Below are positions 52,001 to 63,998 of a DNA stretch of 64,000 nt, piece by piece (positions within the stretch are counted from its first letter, which is position 1; every line of letters begins with the position of its first letter). The notes under the pieces are model-generated. The model did no database searches and was not told the DNA's origin. It saw nothing but the letters and a program-made list of their open reading frames with translations. Source of the DNA: Symsagittifera roscoffensis (lineage: Eukaryota; Xenacoelomorpha; Acoela; Convolutidae); assembly GCF_963678635.1 (NCBI RefSeq), contig NC_087064.1, positions 64,907,548 through 64,971,547 of the forward strand, in the 5' to 3' direction. Position numbers and translations under genes: made by a program.

Positions 52001-52632
52001 CAGCATGTCTGTCATGCCATCAGGTCAAGGATCCTAGGAAGTTGCGATTTCCTTTACAATCGATTGAGTCGTCTGAATTCAACGAGGTGGTGCAGATAGA
52101 TCACCAGAAGATATGCATGACAGACAGCGGTTACAACCAAGTATTGGTCATGATAGATCACTTCACGAAGTATGCAGAGGCCGTGCCCTGCATAACTGCC
52201 TCGGCGGAAGAGACATGCGACCACCTGATCAATACGTGGATAGCAAGACATGGTTGTCCAATGACGTTTCAATCGGACAATGGAACGGCTTTCGTAGGAG
52301 AGCTTACGAAAGAGCTTATGAGACGCTCACAGGTCGCTCAGGCTCACTCCACGACATACCACCCTCAAACGAATGGTTTAGTGGAAAGACAGAATAGGAC
52401 GTTAGTGTCGATGCTGAGAGTATATTGTTCCAGGTACATGACCGATTGGGACAGATACCTTCCGCAGGTAATGGGAGCTTATAATAGCACGCAACACTCC
52501 ACCACTGGAGTCAGTCCACACATGATGCTAACTGGACACGAAAAGTCTTTACCCTTAACCTTCTTCTACCCAGAATATGAGGGAGAGAAAACGTCCCCAC
52601 AGGTCTACGTGAGGGATGTGATCAGACGCTAA
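51964..52632 (+). pseudogene. pol: B integrase catalytic core
   Basis: Carries CxxC ('CLSCHQVK') and the DDE triad: Asp in 'VVQIDHQ', Asp in 'FQSDNGTAF', Glu in 'GLVERQNRTL'. The frame is closed by TAA at 52630-52632 where A has a Gln codon, and resumes directly after it in the same frame, so this is a point nonsense mutation. Confidence 0.85.
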
Positions 52633-52638
52633 CAGGAG

Positions 52639-54255
52639 TTGAACGACTTGTGTAGACGAAACACTCAGCAGGCACAGGCAAGGCAGAGGAAAAGATTCGA
52701 CAAGAAAGCAGCTGGTGCAAAGGCTTACTCGGTGGGAGACTACGTATGGGTATTTCAGAACGTTATACCACCGAAAGGAACAAAGAAGCTTCTAAAAAAG
52801 TGGAGGGGACCCTTCATGATTACGGAGGTGCACCAGGAGGGACGCTTTTATAGACTGAGTACTGGCCGGGCCGCCCACTACGAGAACATCAAGCCACACA
52901 ATCCATCGACAGAAGACTGGTGTATACCTGCAGACATGGAAGAAGGGGATTATTTAATGATGGATCCTGCTTGTGAGGTCAATGAAAAGGGCACCAGGGA
53001 GAAGAACGATGGAAACGAGGTCGTAGAGGAAGGTACGGATACACCATTGGACCTGGATCCAAACGAACAGATCGAAGCGGAAGATGAAACCTTACCCTAC
53101 GCAGAAGAGGATTGGCGGGATCCCGAACAGACAGAGGTTCCCAAGAACTTGGAACCAGATCTTCCGTTCACGATTCAGACTCGTCAGAAGGACGGGACGA
53201 GACAAAGAAAGAAATACAATCCTTACGGTGACGACTTTGTAGTGGATAGGATAGATCTGAAGAAAGTAGTGGAGGAAGTAGTGGCTTTAGAAGAAATAAC
53301 TGTGTCACAAGACATTGACATAGTCGATGATCATAACGATGAGTGGGTTGACGACTGGTCAAAACCCGAGGTAGAATTTGACGATGAGCAACAGCAGTCA
53401 TATGAACAAGACCAGACGAACCTGCGTGTCTTAGAGTGGCTGAATGAAATGACATCAGACCCTAAAGAGACCAGCGTTACGATTCAAGACGTAGATCGTG
53501 AAAGCGCGAAATACATTAAGACCGAACGAGATGATCCTTCCTGGGCTGCCCAGGAAGGACAACTTCTCATTCCAGCTTCTAACCTTGACTTAATACCCGG
53601 TATGCGATCGACGGGGACGCCGATGGATATTTTTGTCCGGGGAGTGGGGGTAGGACTTACCCACACTGAAAACCTGATAATAAAAAAATTGAGAATAGCA
53701 AGAGAAACAGGAGAGTTAGAAGCAGAAACAGGTGAAGAACCTAAGAAACCTGAAATAGGCAGGGTAGTGGAGTCATATTTTAATTTACCAAATGAATATT
53801 CTAGTAACATAATACTAACAGACAGTGATTTCATACTCACAAACAGAACATGTGCGGTAGCTATCACCGCAGACATGAGTTTTAGGACGGCGCTAGCGGC
53901 AGATTTTAAGAGGGAATATAAAAACGTGGAATTCCTTTGGAAGCAAAGACCAGGGATAGGGGGCGTAGCAGCCTTACCTCCGGCGGTGTCGCAGATACCG
54001 GGAAAGTACTTGTGCTTCTTGGTAACGAGGGCGACGGAGAAGCAGCACGTGGACCCAGAAAACCTAGTCTTGTCTTTGACGAGGCTGAGGGACTTCCTTG
54101 AGGAAATGGACGTGAAGGAGCTTTCGCTTCCAGTGTACGATCCAAATAGAGGAAGACTGCATCCTCGGGAATTGTACGCGCTTGTACACGTGATATTCTC
54201 TGATACGAACATACAAGTATATCTACATAAGAAATATTACTTAAGTATAGGCTGA
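52639..54255 (+). pseudogene. pol: B integrase C-terminus and macro-like domain
   Basis: 538 codons: GPY/F-type module ('KKWRGPFMITEVHQEG'), long acidic linker, then a macro-like domain over the last 155 or so residues with the same blocks as in A ('ADFKREY', 'GKYLCFLVTRA', 'VKELSLPVYDPNRGRL', 'IFSDTNIQVYLHKK'). The domain is better conserved between A and B than the linker, suggesting function. The Gly-rich phosphate-binding loop of active ADP-ribose binders is not evident. Confidence 0.8.
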
Positions 54256-54659
54256 GTGATGTGCGAGAGGGTGTTAGGCCAAAGGACCAAGTTGCATGTA
54301 ATATGTGATATGTGTGTTATGTTATGTTATGTTATGTGTTAGGTTATTAAGATCATGGGTAAGTAGGGGTTAGTGACCATGAACAACTAGATGACGATCT
54401 TGGGAATAGATCCAAAGTTTGGACTGTCCAATCTTAGGTCGAATTCCAAAATTTTAGAAACCAATTGATTTTAATAAATTTTAGGATAAATATCTTTTTA
54501 TCTGAACTGTCTTTAAGCAAATTTTAACGATATATATATTAAGGTGAAACTGACAGGTGTGACAGTCGTGATTCCTTTTCTAGATCCTGATTGATCATTT
54601 AATTGCTCACTTGAGTCAAAACTTGAAATCGAAATCAAATCAAACTTGGAAAGAACAGT
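54256..54659 (+). other. B spacer before coiled-coil ORF
   Basis: Non-coding; includes a short (tgtta)-type run near 54305-54345 and an AT-rich tract. Corresponds to 28046-28545 of A. Confidence 0.5.
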
Positions 54660-55916
54660 ATGGACAATTTCAACCTGGATGAATTGATGGACCTGGCAGA
54701 GGCATATGTGGGACCGATGGTAGATGCGATCTATCGTCGGCTGATCGAACGAGACTTCGCTCTGGAGGACCCAGAGGTGGTCATGTTGCTGACCGCCCTG
54801 ATCAACATCTTGGGGCACGACAACCGTGGGGACCGCCCCACGGAAGTCCTGTTGATGGCAGCATATGGAGAAAGAGGAGTACTAGACCGCCCGAACATGA
54901 GAGTGATGAGGTGGAGAAACGGGGCTCTCTCAGGGAGTGACTTGGCGAATGAGCCTGGGTTGGGAAGTTCTAGGACTTACCAACCAGGTGAGATGCCAAT
55001 GCCCTCCAAGCCCAAACCTGGGCTGACGAGAATGCATCGGGAGATGAACAGCGAGGCGACCTCGTCTGGTTCACCACTGAGAGCAGCTGTGCCACCAAAA
55101 AGGGCGAAAGTAACACAGAAGGTTCAGACGAACCAAACCATACAAGATCTGGACGAGATGAACGATCAACTGAGGAGTACGAAGAAGGAGTTAGACGATA
55201 TGACGAAGACCATGCTGGCGATGGAGGAAGACCGGGACATGTGGAGAAAGTTGTTTGAAGACTGCAACAAAAAACAGGGTCAAGAGATCGAACGCTTAAG
55301 GCAGGAATACAAAGAGCGATCGGAACAGGCGGCGTTGACGACGTCCATTGAGAAAGTGATACCTGCAAGGGATATTCCTCGTGGGCAGTCCCCGATGGAG
55401 CTCTTGACACCTCGAGAAATGAGTCAAACAACGGAGACACGGCTTCCAGCAGAGACGAACCGAGTAACAATCCCGGATCCTAGTGACACCTTGGGTGATC
55501 CCGTCGTAGAACAGACAGTGAGAAAACTGATAGAGACAGCTGGACGATTGGTCGCTAACAAGAATGCACCAGGTTCCGGGGTGACTGCACCCTATGGAAC
55601 GATTGACGATACGGGCAGAGTACAACTCTCCCAGACAGTAATCAGACAAGGGATGAGTAACGTGACACCACTCATGGGGAACTCGAGAATCCCAGAGAGG
55701 AAAGTAAGGAAGATGCCAGCGAAGAAAGTGTCTCGTGTAATAGACGTGCAGAAGAATAATCAATTGAAGTATAATTTCACGGGAGTTCCGGAGACAGATC
55801 CGAGAGCCTGCTTCAATCGAGCTACCTGGAGCCCGGCTGTGAACCTGCAGCAACCACCACTCGGGACATCTCACCTGATATTGGGAGACAGCTTAGTCAG
55901 AGTGCGTCGAATTTGA
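54660..55916 (+). pseudogene. B coiled coil plus start of SGNH hydrolase
   Basis: A 418-codon frame from ATG 54660. The helical N-terminus ('MDNFNLDELMDLAEAYVG') is followed by a coiled coil about residues 150-215, a linker, and then without interruption the first SGNH block 'HLILGDSLVRV'. A frame change immediately after ends it. It demonstrates that coiled coil and SGNH form one protein in this family. Confidence 0.8.
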
Positions 55917-56165
55917 GGACCTCATGGGTCACCACGGTGATGGCCTTTGGAGGCGCGACGATTGCCCAATTATATCGCATGGTAGAGCTGATGAATCCAG
56001 GGAAGATACCCAATGTGATGATCTTAGTTGGGACGAATGATATCTCCAGAGGATCAGATGAGCAGGAAGCACTGTGGGAATCAATGATGGTGTGTTTGTT
56101 CACTACTCTCTGGCAGAAGTTCAGTTGCGCGGTACTGACCGTTTGCACGGTGCCAATGAACGCAA
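55913..56165 (+). pseudogene. B SGNH remnant
   Basis: Shifted-frame continuation with SGNH block II-like 'AFGGATIAQL' and block III 'ILVGTNDISRG', up to 'VLTVCTVPMN'. The Asp-His catalytic block is removed by the internal deletion, so the enzyme is dead in this copy. Confidence 0.75.
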
Positions 56166-56751
56166 GAAGCCTGACAGCATCAGGAAGGAGGCACCAACGA
56201 GAGAACAATTGCGGAAATTAGATTGTCTGAAAGATTTAGATCTTTTTGAGACAATGTGCAAAGTTCTAAACATTCCGATGGAAGTGAAGAAGATATGGGC
56301 AAGAAAACGATTGATGCCATGGTTCAGAGCTAACATGACTGCATGGTTGTACGAGTATGCAAAAAAGCATATGTCGAAACATGGCAGAGTGTACAGTGAA
56401 TATCAGCTGGACATTGGGGCAGGAGCTTTCAAGCGAGCTTTCGTGACTCATCGGAATGCAGTGACCACCGCTGTGAAAAGAATTTCCAGTACGAGCGAGC
56501 GTAGTGGAAATGAGAAGGCAGAGATGCTGAAAGAAGATTTGGAGAGAAACGTGACGTTGTGTCTCCACAACAGCTTCTGTAGAAACAGAGAATCAAACGT
56601 GGATCCCCTACCTTGCTGTAAACAGAGGGTGGAAGAGCAGAAGTGTTGGAGGACGGCTTCCAACAGCGTCAGGATAGTCAATGACGTGCTACAAGACACG
56701 GAAACCGAAAGTGCGGAGTCAGTGTCACAGGAGGAGGAAATGGAGCATTGA
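56166..56751 (+). pseudogene. B C-terminal remnant of ORF-X2
   Basis: 'DLDLFETMCKVLNIPMEVK', then 'PWFRANMTAWLYEYAKKHM' and 'NVTLCLHNSFCRNRESNV', matching the end of the 1165-residue ORF of A. The tail is again hydrophobic then acidic ('VRIVNDVLQDTETESAE'). It lies in a different frame from the preceding SGNH piece. The junction at about 56165-56190 marks the large deletion. Confidence 0.8.
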
Positions 56752-57560
56752 CGAATGGTCGAGAAAACAAGAGGCGGCAAGAAAGGAAATTAGAAGAATT
56801 TAGAAGTTTTAGAACTTCTAAACGACGAAAAAAGAAGAGAACAAAGGAATGATGAAGAAAAGTCAAAACTCAGAATTGTTTTATGTGTGTGAAAAACTCA
56901 AGTGAGAAACCAAGCAACCAAGTTGTAATTGAAAACTGAAACATTTTGTTGAGTTTTGAAATTGTTGCATTTATAAATTTGCATTTTGGTTTTAGTTGAA
57001 GTGGCTTTAGAGACACTCACTTATTATTTATTTAGACAGGCTTGAGGGAAGAGTATATTTAAATATTCCAGCCTGCATGATTGTTTTTAATCACTTAGGA
57101 AGACTGATCACTTTGTGGTGACATGAAAGACTTGAGTAATCTCTTGAAGAGGGAGGTTGTTACATTGTTCTTTCTAACCACAAAGTTTCTTAGTTTTAAT
57201 ATTCAGGACAATAAATAAGCAAGATTTCCGAAGGGAAGAAGCATAGTAGGATAATTTTAGCTTGTTGGTTGGCAGGACTGTCCTGCAAGCCAACACTTTT
57301 TAAATCTAGGAGAAAAAGCTTTAATCGGGACATTGACACTGGAAGTCAGAAAATATGTTTTATCTTAAGTCATATCCTCAGAGTGCAGATTAATGAGAGA
57401 ATTTGAAGGCTATAGTGATGTAGTATGATGCCATTTATATTCTGCAGTGAGTCGATGTGACGTAGATAAGGGTAATTTCGTGCATTTTGTAAATTCTGTT
57501 CGATGACACTGTAACCATTTTACGAACATTGTGCGATTCAATGAGGACATTGAACGGACT
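56752..57560 (+). other. B 3' untranslated region
   Basis: Non-coding. Contains a perfect hairpin TAGAAGTT-TTAG-AACTTCTA at 56801-56820 and AT-rich DNA up to the PPT. Confidence 0.6.
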
Positions 57561-57572
57561 GTCCGGGGAGTA
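57561..57572 (+). promoter_or_regulatory. polypurine tract of element B
   Basis: GTCCGGGGAGTA directly before the 3' LTR, identical to A and C. Confidence 0.8.
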
Positions 57573-58495
57573 TGTGACATTCGACCAGAATGGCCAAAAT
57601 GCAATTTATGCAGACTTCGAATTTTTAGCAGTAAGCCTTCCGAGTTGATGATTTCGAAGGATTAACGACGTTATTCGGATGATTGGCAGAACGGTGAAGG
57701 TCAGGATATTCCCGTATTTTAAAATTTTAAATTTTCGAAGAGATGACGTAACATTTCTGAGAAACGTCAGAAACGGCCATTTTAGAAAAAGAACTAAGAA
57801 AAACAGAACAACTTTATCTGTGATTGCGAACAGAACGAAAATCGAGATTAAAGAAAAACGACAACGAACTACAATAGCAGAGAACGTTCCAAGTTGCAAC
57901 TATTGTGCTGCTACAATAGTTGCAAGGCCGTTGCCAACAACGGTGAAGGGTGAGAACCAGCCTTCCGGATTGGCGTGAAATTGAACTTGAGGAGCTTGAT
58001 TCACTGGATTCAAGAATCCGGAAGGGTTTCGGGACTGGAACTTTTAGCCTTTTATATAAACTTTTAGCTTCTTGTCATGTCCTGAATTGAATTTAATTAA
58101 CAACTGGATTCATTTTGATAAGGATGAGAAGCTAGGAGTTGGGGGGAAAGGGTTGATCCATCTTCGATGGAGATGATGGTTTTTATCTACTGAACAAAAA
58201 CAATAGTAATATAATAAGTAGTAGCCCTGTTTTTAGGAGTGACCTCGTGGTCTGGGGATACTGAGACCCAGCCATGAGCTCACTATTTTTGCATGTAATT
58301 CAGTTAATTTGAGCGTTCTGGTCGAAGCCGGAGAGCAGTAACGTTTTTGTCGACCCGATGTAAGAAAGACCACCGAAAAGTACTGGCTTGGTAGAGACGG
58401 TGAAAAACATGCAAAGCTCTGTTTAGACGCTAGCCAGTCGTCTTAAGACTTAGTTTTGTTATCCGTCGATATGTATCTTCCGGGCGAATGTTACA
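57573..58495 (+). repeat. 3' LTR of element B
   Basis: 923 bp; the only difference from the 5' LTR that I noticed is a/g near 57620. Confidence 0.95.
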
Positions 58496-58529
58496 CACAG
58501 CCAGTTCTTTTGGTGGTCTTTCTAACATC
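58496..58529 (-). repeat. B-type LTR remnant, piece 3
   Basis: The reverse complement matches the B LTR next to piece 2 ('agccagt.ctttt', 'ggtggtctttct'). It is cut at 58530 by element C; the rest of the LTR should lie beyond the window on the far side of C. Confidence 0.8.
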
Positions 58530-59428
58530 TGCAACAGTCGCCTACTTCGGTCACATATGAGGCTTAAGAAAAATAGGCCCTATAACCATTGGCTCAAGAG
58601 TCAGGGGCACTATCTCTTGTGTTTTTCTACCTCAAAAACGGTCGGAGCCAATTCGGTTCGCTTGCGACATGAGACTAGAACCCGTTACAGCTTAAAGGCT
58701 ACTACCAAAATATCACCCCCACTCTAGAAAATAAAAACGTTCCCATACTTAGGTCTCGAGATACCCAAAATACACGAACGCCGTTGAAAACAGGGTCGGA
58801 ACAATCCTATAAGTTATTTTTTATTAAACAGTGGAACTTTGATCCATTTCAGATGGATCAACCTAAAACTCGCCTTATCTCAACATAACAATCATAAAAC
58901 ACACTCGAGAAAACTAAATTTGGTACTTACATAGCAGCACGCTTGGGACACAGAGTAATTAAACTAATTAACGACTCTGGCATGAATATAATCAAATATA
59001 ACTCAAGAAGTTTTCTAACGATGAGTTCCAATCAAAAAAAGTAAGTTTTAACTCAAGAATATAGTTTTGGATCTGGACCATTGGGAGAGTTCACTTGTCC
59101 GCCTTTCCGTTGAAGGTTCACACTGGTCCAGTTGATTTTAGCTCTGCTCTCGTATTTGTTCGGTCTCCTATATCAGATAGGACAGCTCTACTCTAGTTTT
59201 CTACGATGGAAATTGCGAATAGCAATTTCCCACTGTAAATGTTTGACAACTTTCCCGCAATTGTTAATTCGGTCGTTCTGATTTCTTATTTGATGTTTTC
59301 AATTGTCTTCGCGAGAAAACTGAGCATGACAGGCTCCATTCGAATTTTTGAAAAATAAAACTTCACTCCAAAATCACGTATATTCGTGTCCCTCAAGGTC
59401 AAACTTCTAGATATGACCGACTGGCACA
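58530..59428 (-). repeat. 3' LTR of element C
   Basis: 899 bp aligned end to end with the A LTR, including the GAAATTGC/GCAATTTC hairpin near 59211-59231. Confidence 0.85.
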
Positions 59429-59866
59429 TACTCCCCGGACTCAAGATCGATGTCCTCATCGCGTGCTGCCGGCTGTCAGTGAATCCCCAGAAACCCGAGT
59501 GTTACTCAAGATACAGTGCCAGTGGTCATTTACAGAAGTTTGCAGCAGACTTAAGTTTATCTACACCCCAAAATTCACAACCATGTAAAATTTTCACACT
59601 ATCGCTAAACAGCGATCAAAATCTGCACACACCTGCACCTCTGAACTTTTGCTTTTTAAGCTAAAAACTTAAAATTTCTTTTGTCCTAGTCAATCAGGAA
59701 ACTTTCATGCAGCATTTTGATTTATATAATAGATATAACATATTAATAACAATATCTCATTTGTTAAAATTTCTTTTTGGTGAACCCAGATTTCATCCGA
59801 GTTAACCCTCGAGCCCCCTTCCCTCTCAAGACTCAAGACTCTAGAATTCCCTTTTGAGCCACTGGC
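59429..59866 (-). other. C PPT and 3' untranslated region
   Basis: PPT at 59429-59440, then non-coding DNA conserved with 18911-19327 of A. Confidence 0.65.
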
Positions 59867-62800
59867 TCACCTCTTATTCTTCGCTTTCGAGGTACCAGAC
59901 CCAGATGTATTTGACACAGTGATCTGTTTCAATAGTGCCTCCTCATCATCGGAGCTGATCACGATCTCCTCCCAAGCCTTCAGCTGTTCATAGGATCGCA
60001 TCCACTCCCTTTCCTCCTGCAATCTCTTCGCTTGATTGCGTAAACTCTTCACCCTCGACTCTCGGTTCAAACAGAAGGAATTGTGAAGACTCGGGCTCAC
60101 ATTTTACGCCAGGTCTTCCTCTAGTAACGACTCCCTCGCTCTGGTGTTGTTTCTGGATACTCTACCAACTCTTCTCCACCTCGTCGTGGTCGCATTTTGA
60201 TGGGTCAGCAGAGGTCTCTTGAAGGCCTCCATTCCTATCTCGGCCTGGAACTGTCGATATTCCTTTTGATACTTCCTCATATGATCCTTCGTTACCATGT
60301 ATAACCAGGACGTTAACGTCGCTCGAAACCAAGGAAAGAACCTTAAGCGGCTCCATACGTGTCTGACTTCCATTGGTATGGCGAACAACTTGCATGCGGT
60401 CTCAAACAGCTCAAGTCTCCTGCTGTAATCTATCGCGTAAATCGACTCTGCCGTTGGCGTCTTCGATTCCCGATACTTTGCTACATTTTCTTCAATCCAT
60501 CGTAGGGCCAGCATCGTGCTCACCACCAAGATGGTCACCTTTTGCTGATGATCGGGCCGTCCCAACGACCTGATTTCCTCCACATCCCAGATCAGGCAGA
60601 GATTCGCGTGATCCGGGTACCACACTGTTTGTGCCAGACAGTGGCATGGACAATCCCCATGTGTGAGGTCGATGCTCCTAAGATTGCGTTCTCCCGAGGC
60701 TTCTCGGAGAGGCTCAAGTTCCATCATTTTCTCGTGTATCGCGCTGAACTCTTCCAGGTTTGGAGCACCAACCATAGGTTTCCCGATCACGTTTTGTCTC
60801 TCGTGGTCACTTGTGTTTTCGCCTTCCAAACCCAGAAGTTCTTCCCCCCAGATTTCACTCAAGTCTTCCCTCTGTTCTTTCGGCACTGTCCCTCGGATTT
60901 TTCTCAACAGCTTGTGTGAGTGATGCGACATCCGAGCCAGTCTTACGCATTTAGGCACTGGGAAGGCTTTGTCTATTAATACCCTTTGGCTGGATACCTC
61001 CACCATCGCCATGTGCAATGGATAGTGGCTACCACATAGGTTGGCCATCACTGACCCCACTAAGGACTTCGCACTTAGAAGCAGACCATAGGCTTCGCTC
61101 AAGGGAAATCCCATTTCCGCTTCAAGTCCAACCTTCCAGCTCTTGATGTGTTTCTGGGTTACTTGCAACACCCCGTGCCATGACTCCACACTCAACGCGG
61201 TCACCAAGTGGTGTTCTGACTCTAGCCTCTCCATTGACTGGAGACTGCACATTCTTGAGAAGAATCCCGGAGCTGTTGCTAGGTTCACCGTGGTACTCGC
61301 ATAACACTCAGCCACGATCTGTATTTCACTCTTCTTCCTTTCGGTAATGTCTTCAAACCAGGTGACGGTCTTCTTTCTGGAAGGACTGTATCCTGACGCA
61401 TGACCGTCCATCACAGGTGTGCTCGCCATTTCCACACGTCGAATCAAGACAACTGCCCGGCTCCATTTTCTTCACCGACCCTAGTCTACTCGTCACTTCA
61501 CTTGACTCCTTCACCTGAGGCAGGATCAGTCTATGCACTATACTCAGTGTCGCCAGATCTTCATCCTCTGCTGGTGCTAATCTCACTCGCTCCGTGACTT
61601 CCTCGATCAGGCTCGCATGGGGATGTGGACACCAGGAGGGCCTCAGCAATTTCCACACCACTCCCAGATTCGTGACCAACATGCCATTCCCGTTAACAAT
61701 CTTCAGTTCGACTCTTTTAGTTGAGCGCGGCACACTTATTACTTCTGGTGCCTTCTCGAGAATCAAACCTAAGCTAGGTCTCTCTCTCTCTCTCTCTACA
61801 GTGTCTGTCCCCACTATCTTCTCTTTCCAGAACTTTAGCAGCTCCGCCACCTCGTAATTACTGTGAGCGCCTCCGGCTTCCGAGTCCAGGAAGGGTTGTA
61901 TGCCATCCCCATGACTCCAGACACATACTGGTACTCTCCCTTTTTATTGGGTTTCAAGTACGAGGCCAAGTTACGGTGCACGTCGTGTTTCTCCTCGAAT
62001 TTCTTGTTGTAGAATCTCCGTATCTCATCTAACTTCCTGTGGCTCTCTAGAGACTGCCTGGAACCATCCTCCTTTTCTATCCCAGTACTCTGGTATACGT
62101 TCAAGATGACTGCTGAGACTCTCCTTTCCACCGTCTTGCTTCCGATTGCTCTTTGGTGACATGCTAGGATGGTACTATCAGTCATCATCGACATTATCCA
62201 CCTCAAGAAACAGGTAGCATCTTTCCTCATTGCCAGACTCAAGCCTGAGTTATCCCTAGCAACGTGTTCCATCAGCACTTGATACAACTCTAGATTCTTG
62301 CCTCCCAACTTCAACTTATCATACGACGTCAGTGTCTCTAACTCTATTCCCACCAGGCTCCACGCGAACATCAGTTGTCCTGCGGTTCTAATGAAGGGAT
62401 TCGCCATCAACGGCGATGCCGATGAGGAGGTTCTCATCGCTTCTTCAAAATGATCCCTCAACAAGTTCTGCCAAGTTCTCTTCAGTTGGCTCCCCAATTC
62501 CAATTTGTTGATATCAGCCCTCTGCTGGGTAGCCCAGTTGCGTCGTTTGCGTGACACTCCACTTTCGAGCTTCTTTAGGCAATCTTCCAATTCCTTCAAT
62601 GTTTCCAGGGCCACCCACCATGGTCGGGAGGTGTTCCTCGTTTTATTCTTCTCAAGAGGATCGCTAATCACTTGCTTCCCAGTGGCCTGATGTTCATTTG
62701 AGACCCATTCTTTGCCGACGTTACTTCCCATGTCTGCCCGCTCGTGGATCCTCGTTTCATTTTTGTCCTCTGAGGCTTGAAGTCTTCTTCCGTTGTCGAG

Positions 62801-63396
62801 CTGGTGGGGATCTCCATCTCTCTTTCTACCTCGAGCAGTTTCCTTGGTTCGTAGCTACTCTTGTAGGCTGCTGTCTTCCATCGTCCCAGAACCATGGGGG
62901 CCGTCTCTCTCAAGTTTTTCTCCGAGACCGCATCCGCCGAAGGACTACCCAATCCCTCCACCTCTCTCTTCCTCTTGCGAGACCTCACGTCTTTATTTGG
63001 GGGCGTTGCCGTTATCATCACTGATTCAACTTCTTTGTCTCCATCCAACCCTTCCAACTCTTGCCTCCCCCCTGCTCGTGCCTTAAAGATATTAGTACTT
63101 TTAATTATATTACTAGTTTCGACCTTATCCCCCCTTACACCTTCAATTATTTTATTGACAGTTTTTTGTTTCAGAGTAGAGCTGTCTTTACATTCGTCCT
63201 CTTTGGTCTTCCGTGATGTCTTTCTCAACTCGACCATCTTGCTCAGCAGTTCTCCTCTAGCTTTCTCCTCCAGAACTGTCCCCATCACGACAGGCTCTCC
63301 GAACTTCACCACCAAGTCCCACAGCTCTTCCTTGAAATCATCCAATGTGATCCGCCATTCACTTCTTGATTGAAATCGCTCAAAAATTCTCGCCAA
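59867..63396 (-). pseudogene. C ORF-X2, broken homologue of the 1165-residue protein
   Basis: Consecutive pieces in different frames: 63396-62668, 62731-61835, 61850-61353, 61447-60104 and 60100-59867. Together they cover the whole of the A protein. Frame changes lie near 62700, 61840 and 61390, and there is a stop near 60102. The Cys/His clusters ('SWCPHPHASLI', 'CLDSTCGNGEHTCDGRSC', 'DCPCHCLAQTVWYPDH') and the terminal 'EEIVISSDDEEALL' are kept. A (tctc) run near 61780 has expanded a charged stretch. Confidence 0.85.
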
Positions 63397-63998
63397 GCGT
63401 CCTCATCCAGAGTGCCTAGAAACGCATCCTTGTTTCCCTCGAAGGTGTTCTTCTCCCTTCCTTCTGCGCTCAGGAATATCATTCCCATATTAGGAGTCTC
63501 ACTCGTCAGTGGTAACTCTAGATTCTTGCGTGGAGATGAGGTCAGAGGTGGCGTGGCAGTGTCTGCCCAATTTTCTCCGCTCAGATCCTTCAACAGTTCT
63601 TGAGTGGTGAATTCCTCCTCTGATGGTTTTGGCTCCGGCGTGTTTCCCACTTCCATATCCTCTCCTGCCTCGCTGAGAGTCTCGTCCATGCTTTCCTCCC
63701 CTGATTCTACTCTTGTTCTCTCAAGAATTCTCCCGAATCGATCTTCTACAGGGCCGCTCCTTTTATCCCCAGGGGTGCCCACCAATAGGGGTGATGGTGT
63801 CGTCGGACCCGGTTTCTTGTACTCTGTCAGAGCCACATACAATGGGCCTGCTGCGTCCAGCTCCTTCCCCTCCTGTCTCATCTCCACTTGCTCCAGTCCG
63901 TAAGGTGCCCGGTATCTTCTCGTGGCAAACTTCATCTCGTCCTTTAGTGCAATGTGTCCTTCCTCCACGATCATCCTGTCATCATCCCACACCGGCAA
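63306..63998 (-). pseudogene. C ORF-X1, C-terminal part, cut by the window end
   Basis: 230 codons matching the end of the 850-residue ORF of A ('RYRAPYGLEQVEMRQEG', 'SMDETLSEAGEDMEVGNTPEP'). It extends about 50 residues further ('LGTLDEDAWREFLSDFN'), an acidic segment deleted from A. It overlaps ORF-X2 in another frame. The N-terminus is outside the window. Confidence 0.75.

Larger units (their letters stand above)
40778..58495 (+). mobile_element. element B: 17.7-kb internally deleted relative of A
   Basis: Two 923-bp LTRs (40778-41700, 57573-58495) in which I saw a single difference; short target repeat 'cac'. Same PBS and PPT as A, but a different LTR and leader. Gag is nearly whole. Pol carries frame changes near 47215, 49430, 49965 and 51970 and a nonsense codon at 52630. 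The coiled coil-SGNH ORF breaks near 55910, and a deletion equal to about 6.6 kb of A joins mid-SGNH to the last part of ORF-X2. The contrast of fresh LTRs with broken genes implies mobilisation by proteins of other copies. Confidence 0.9.
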
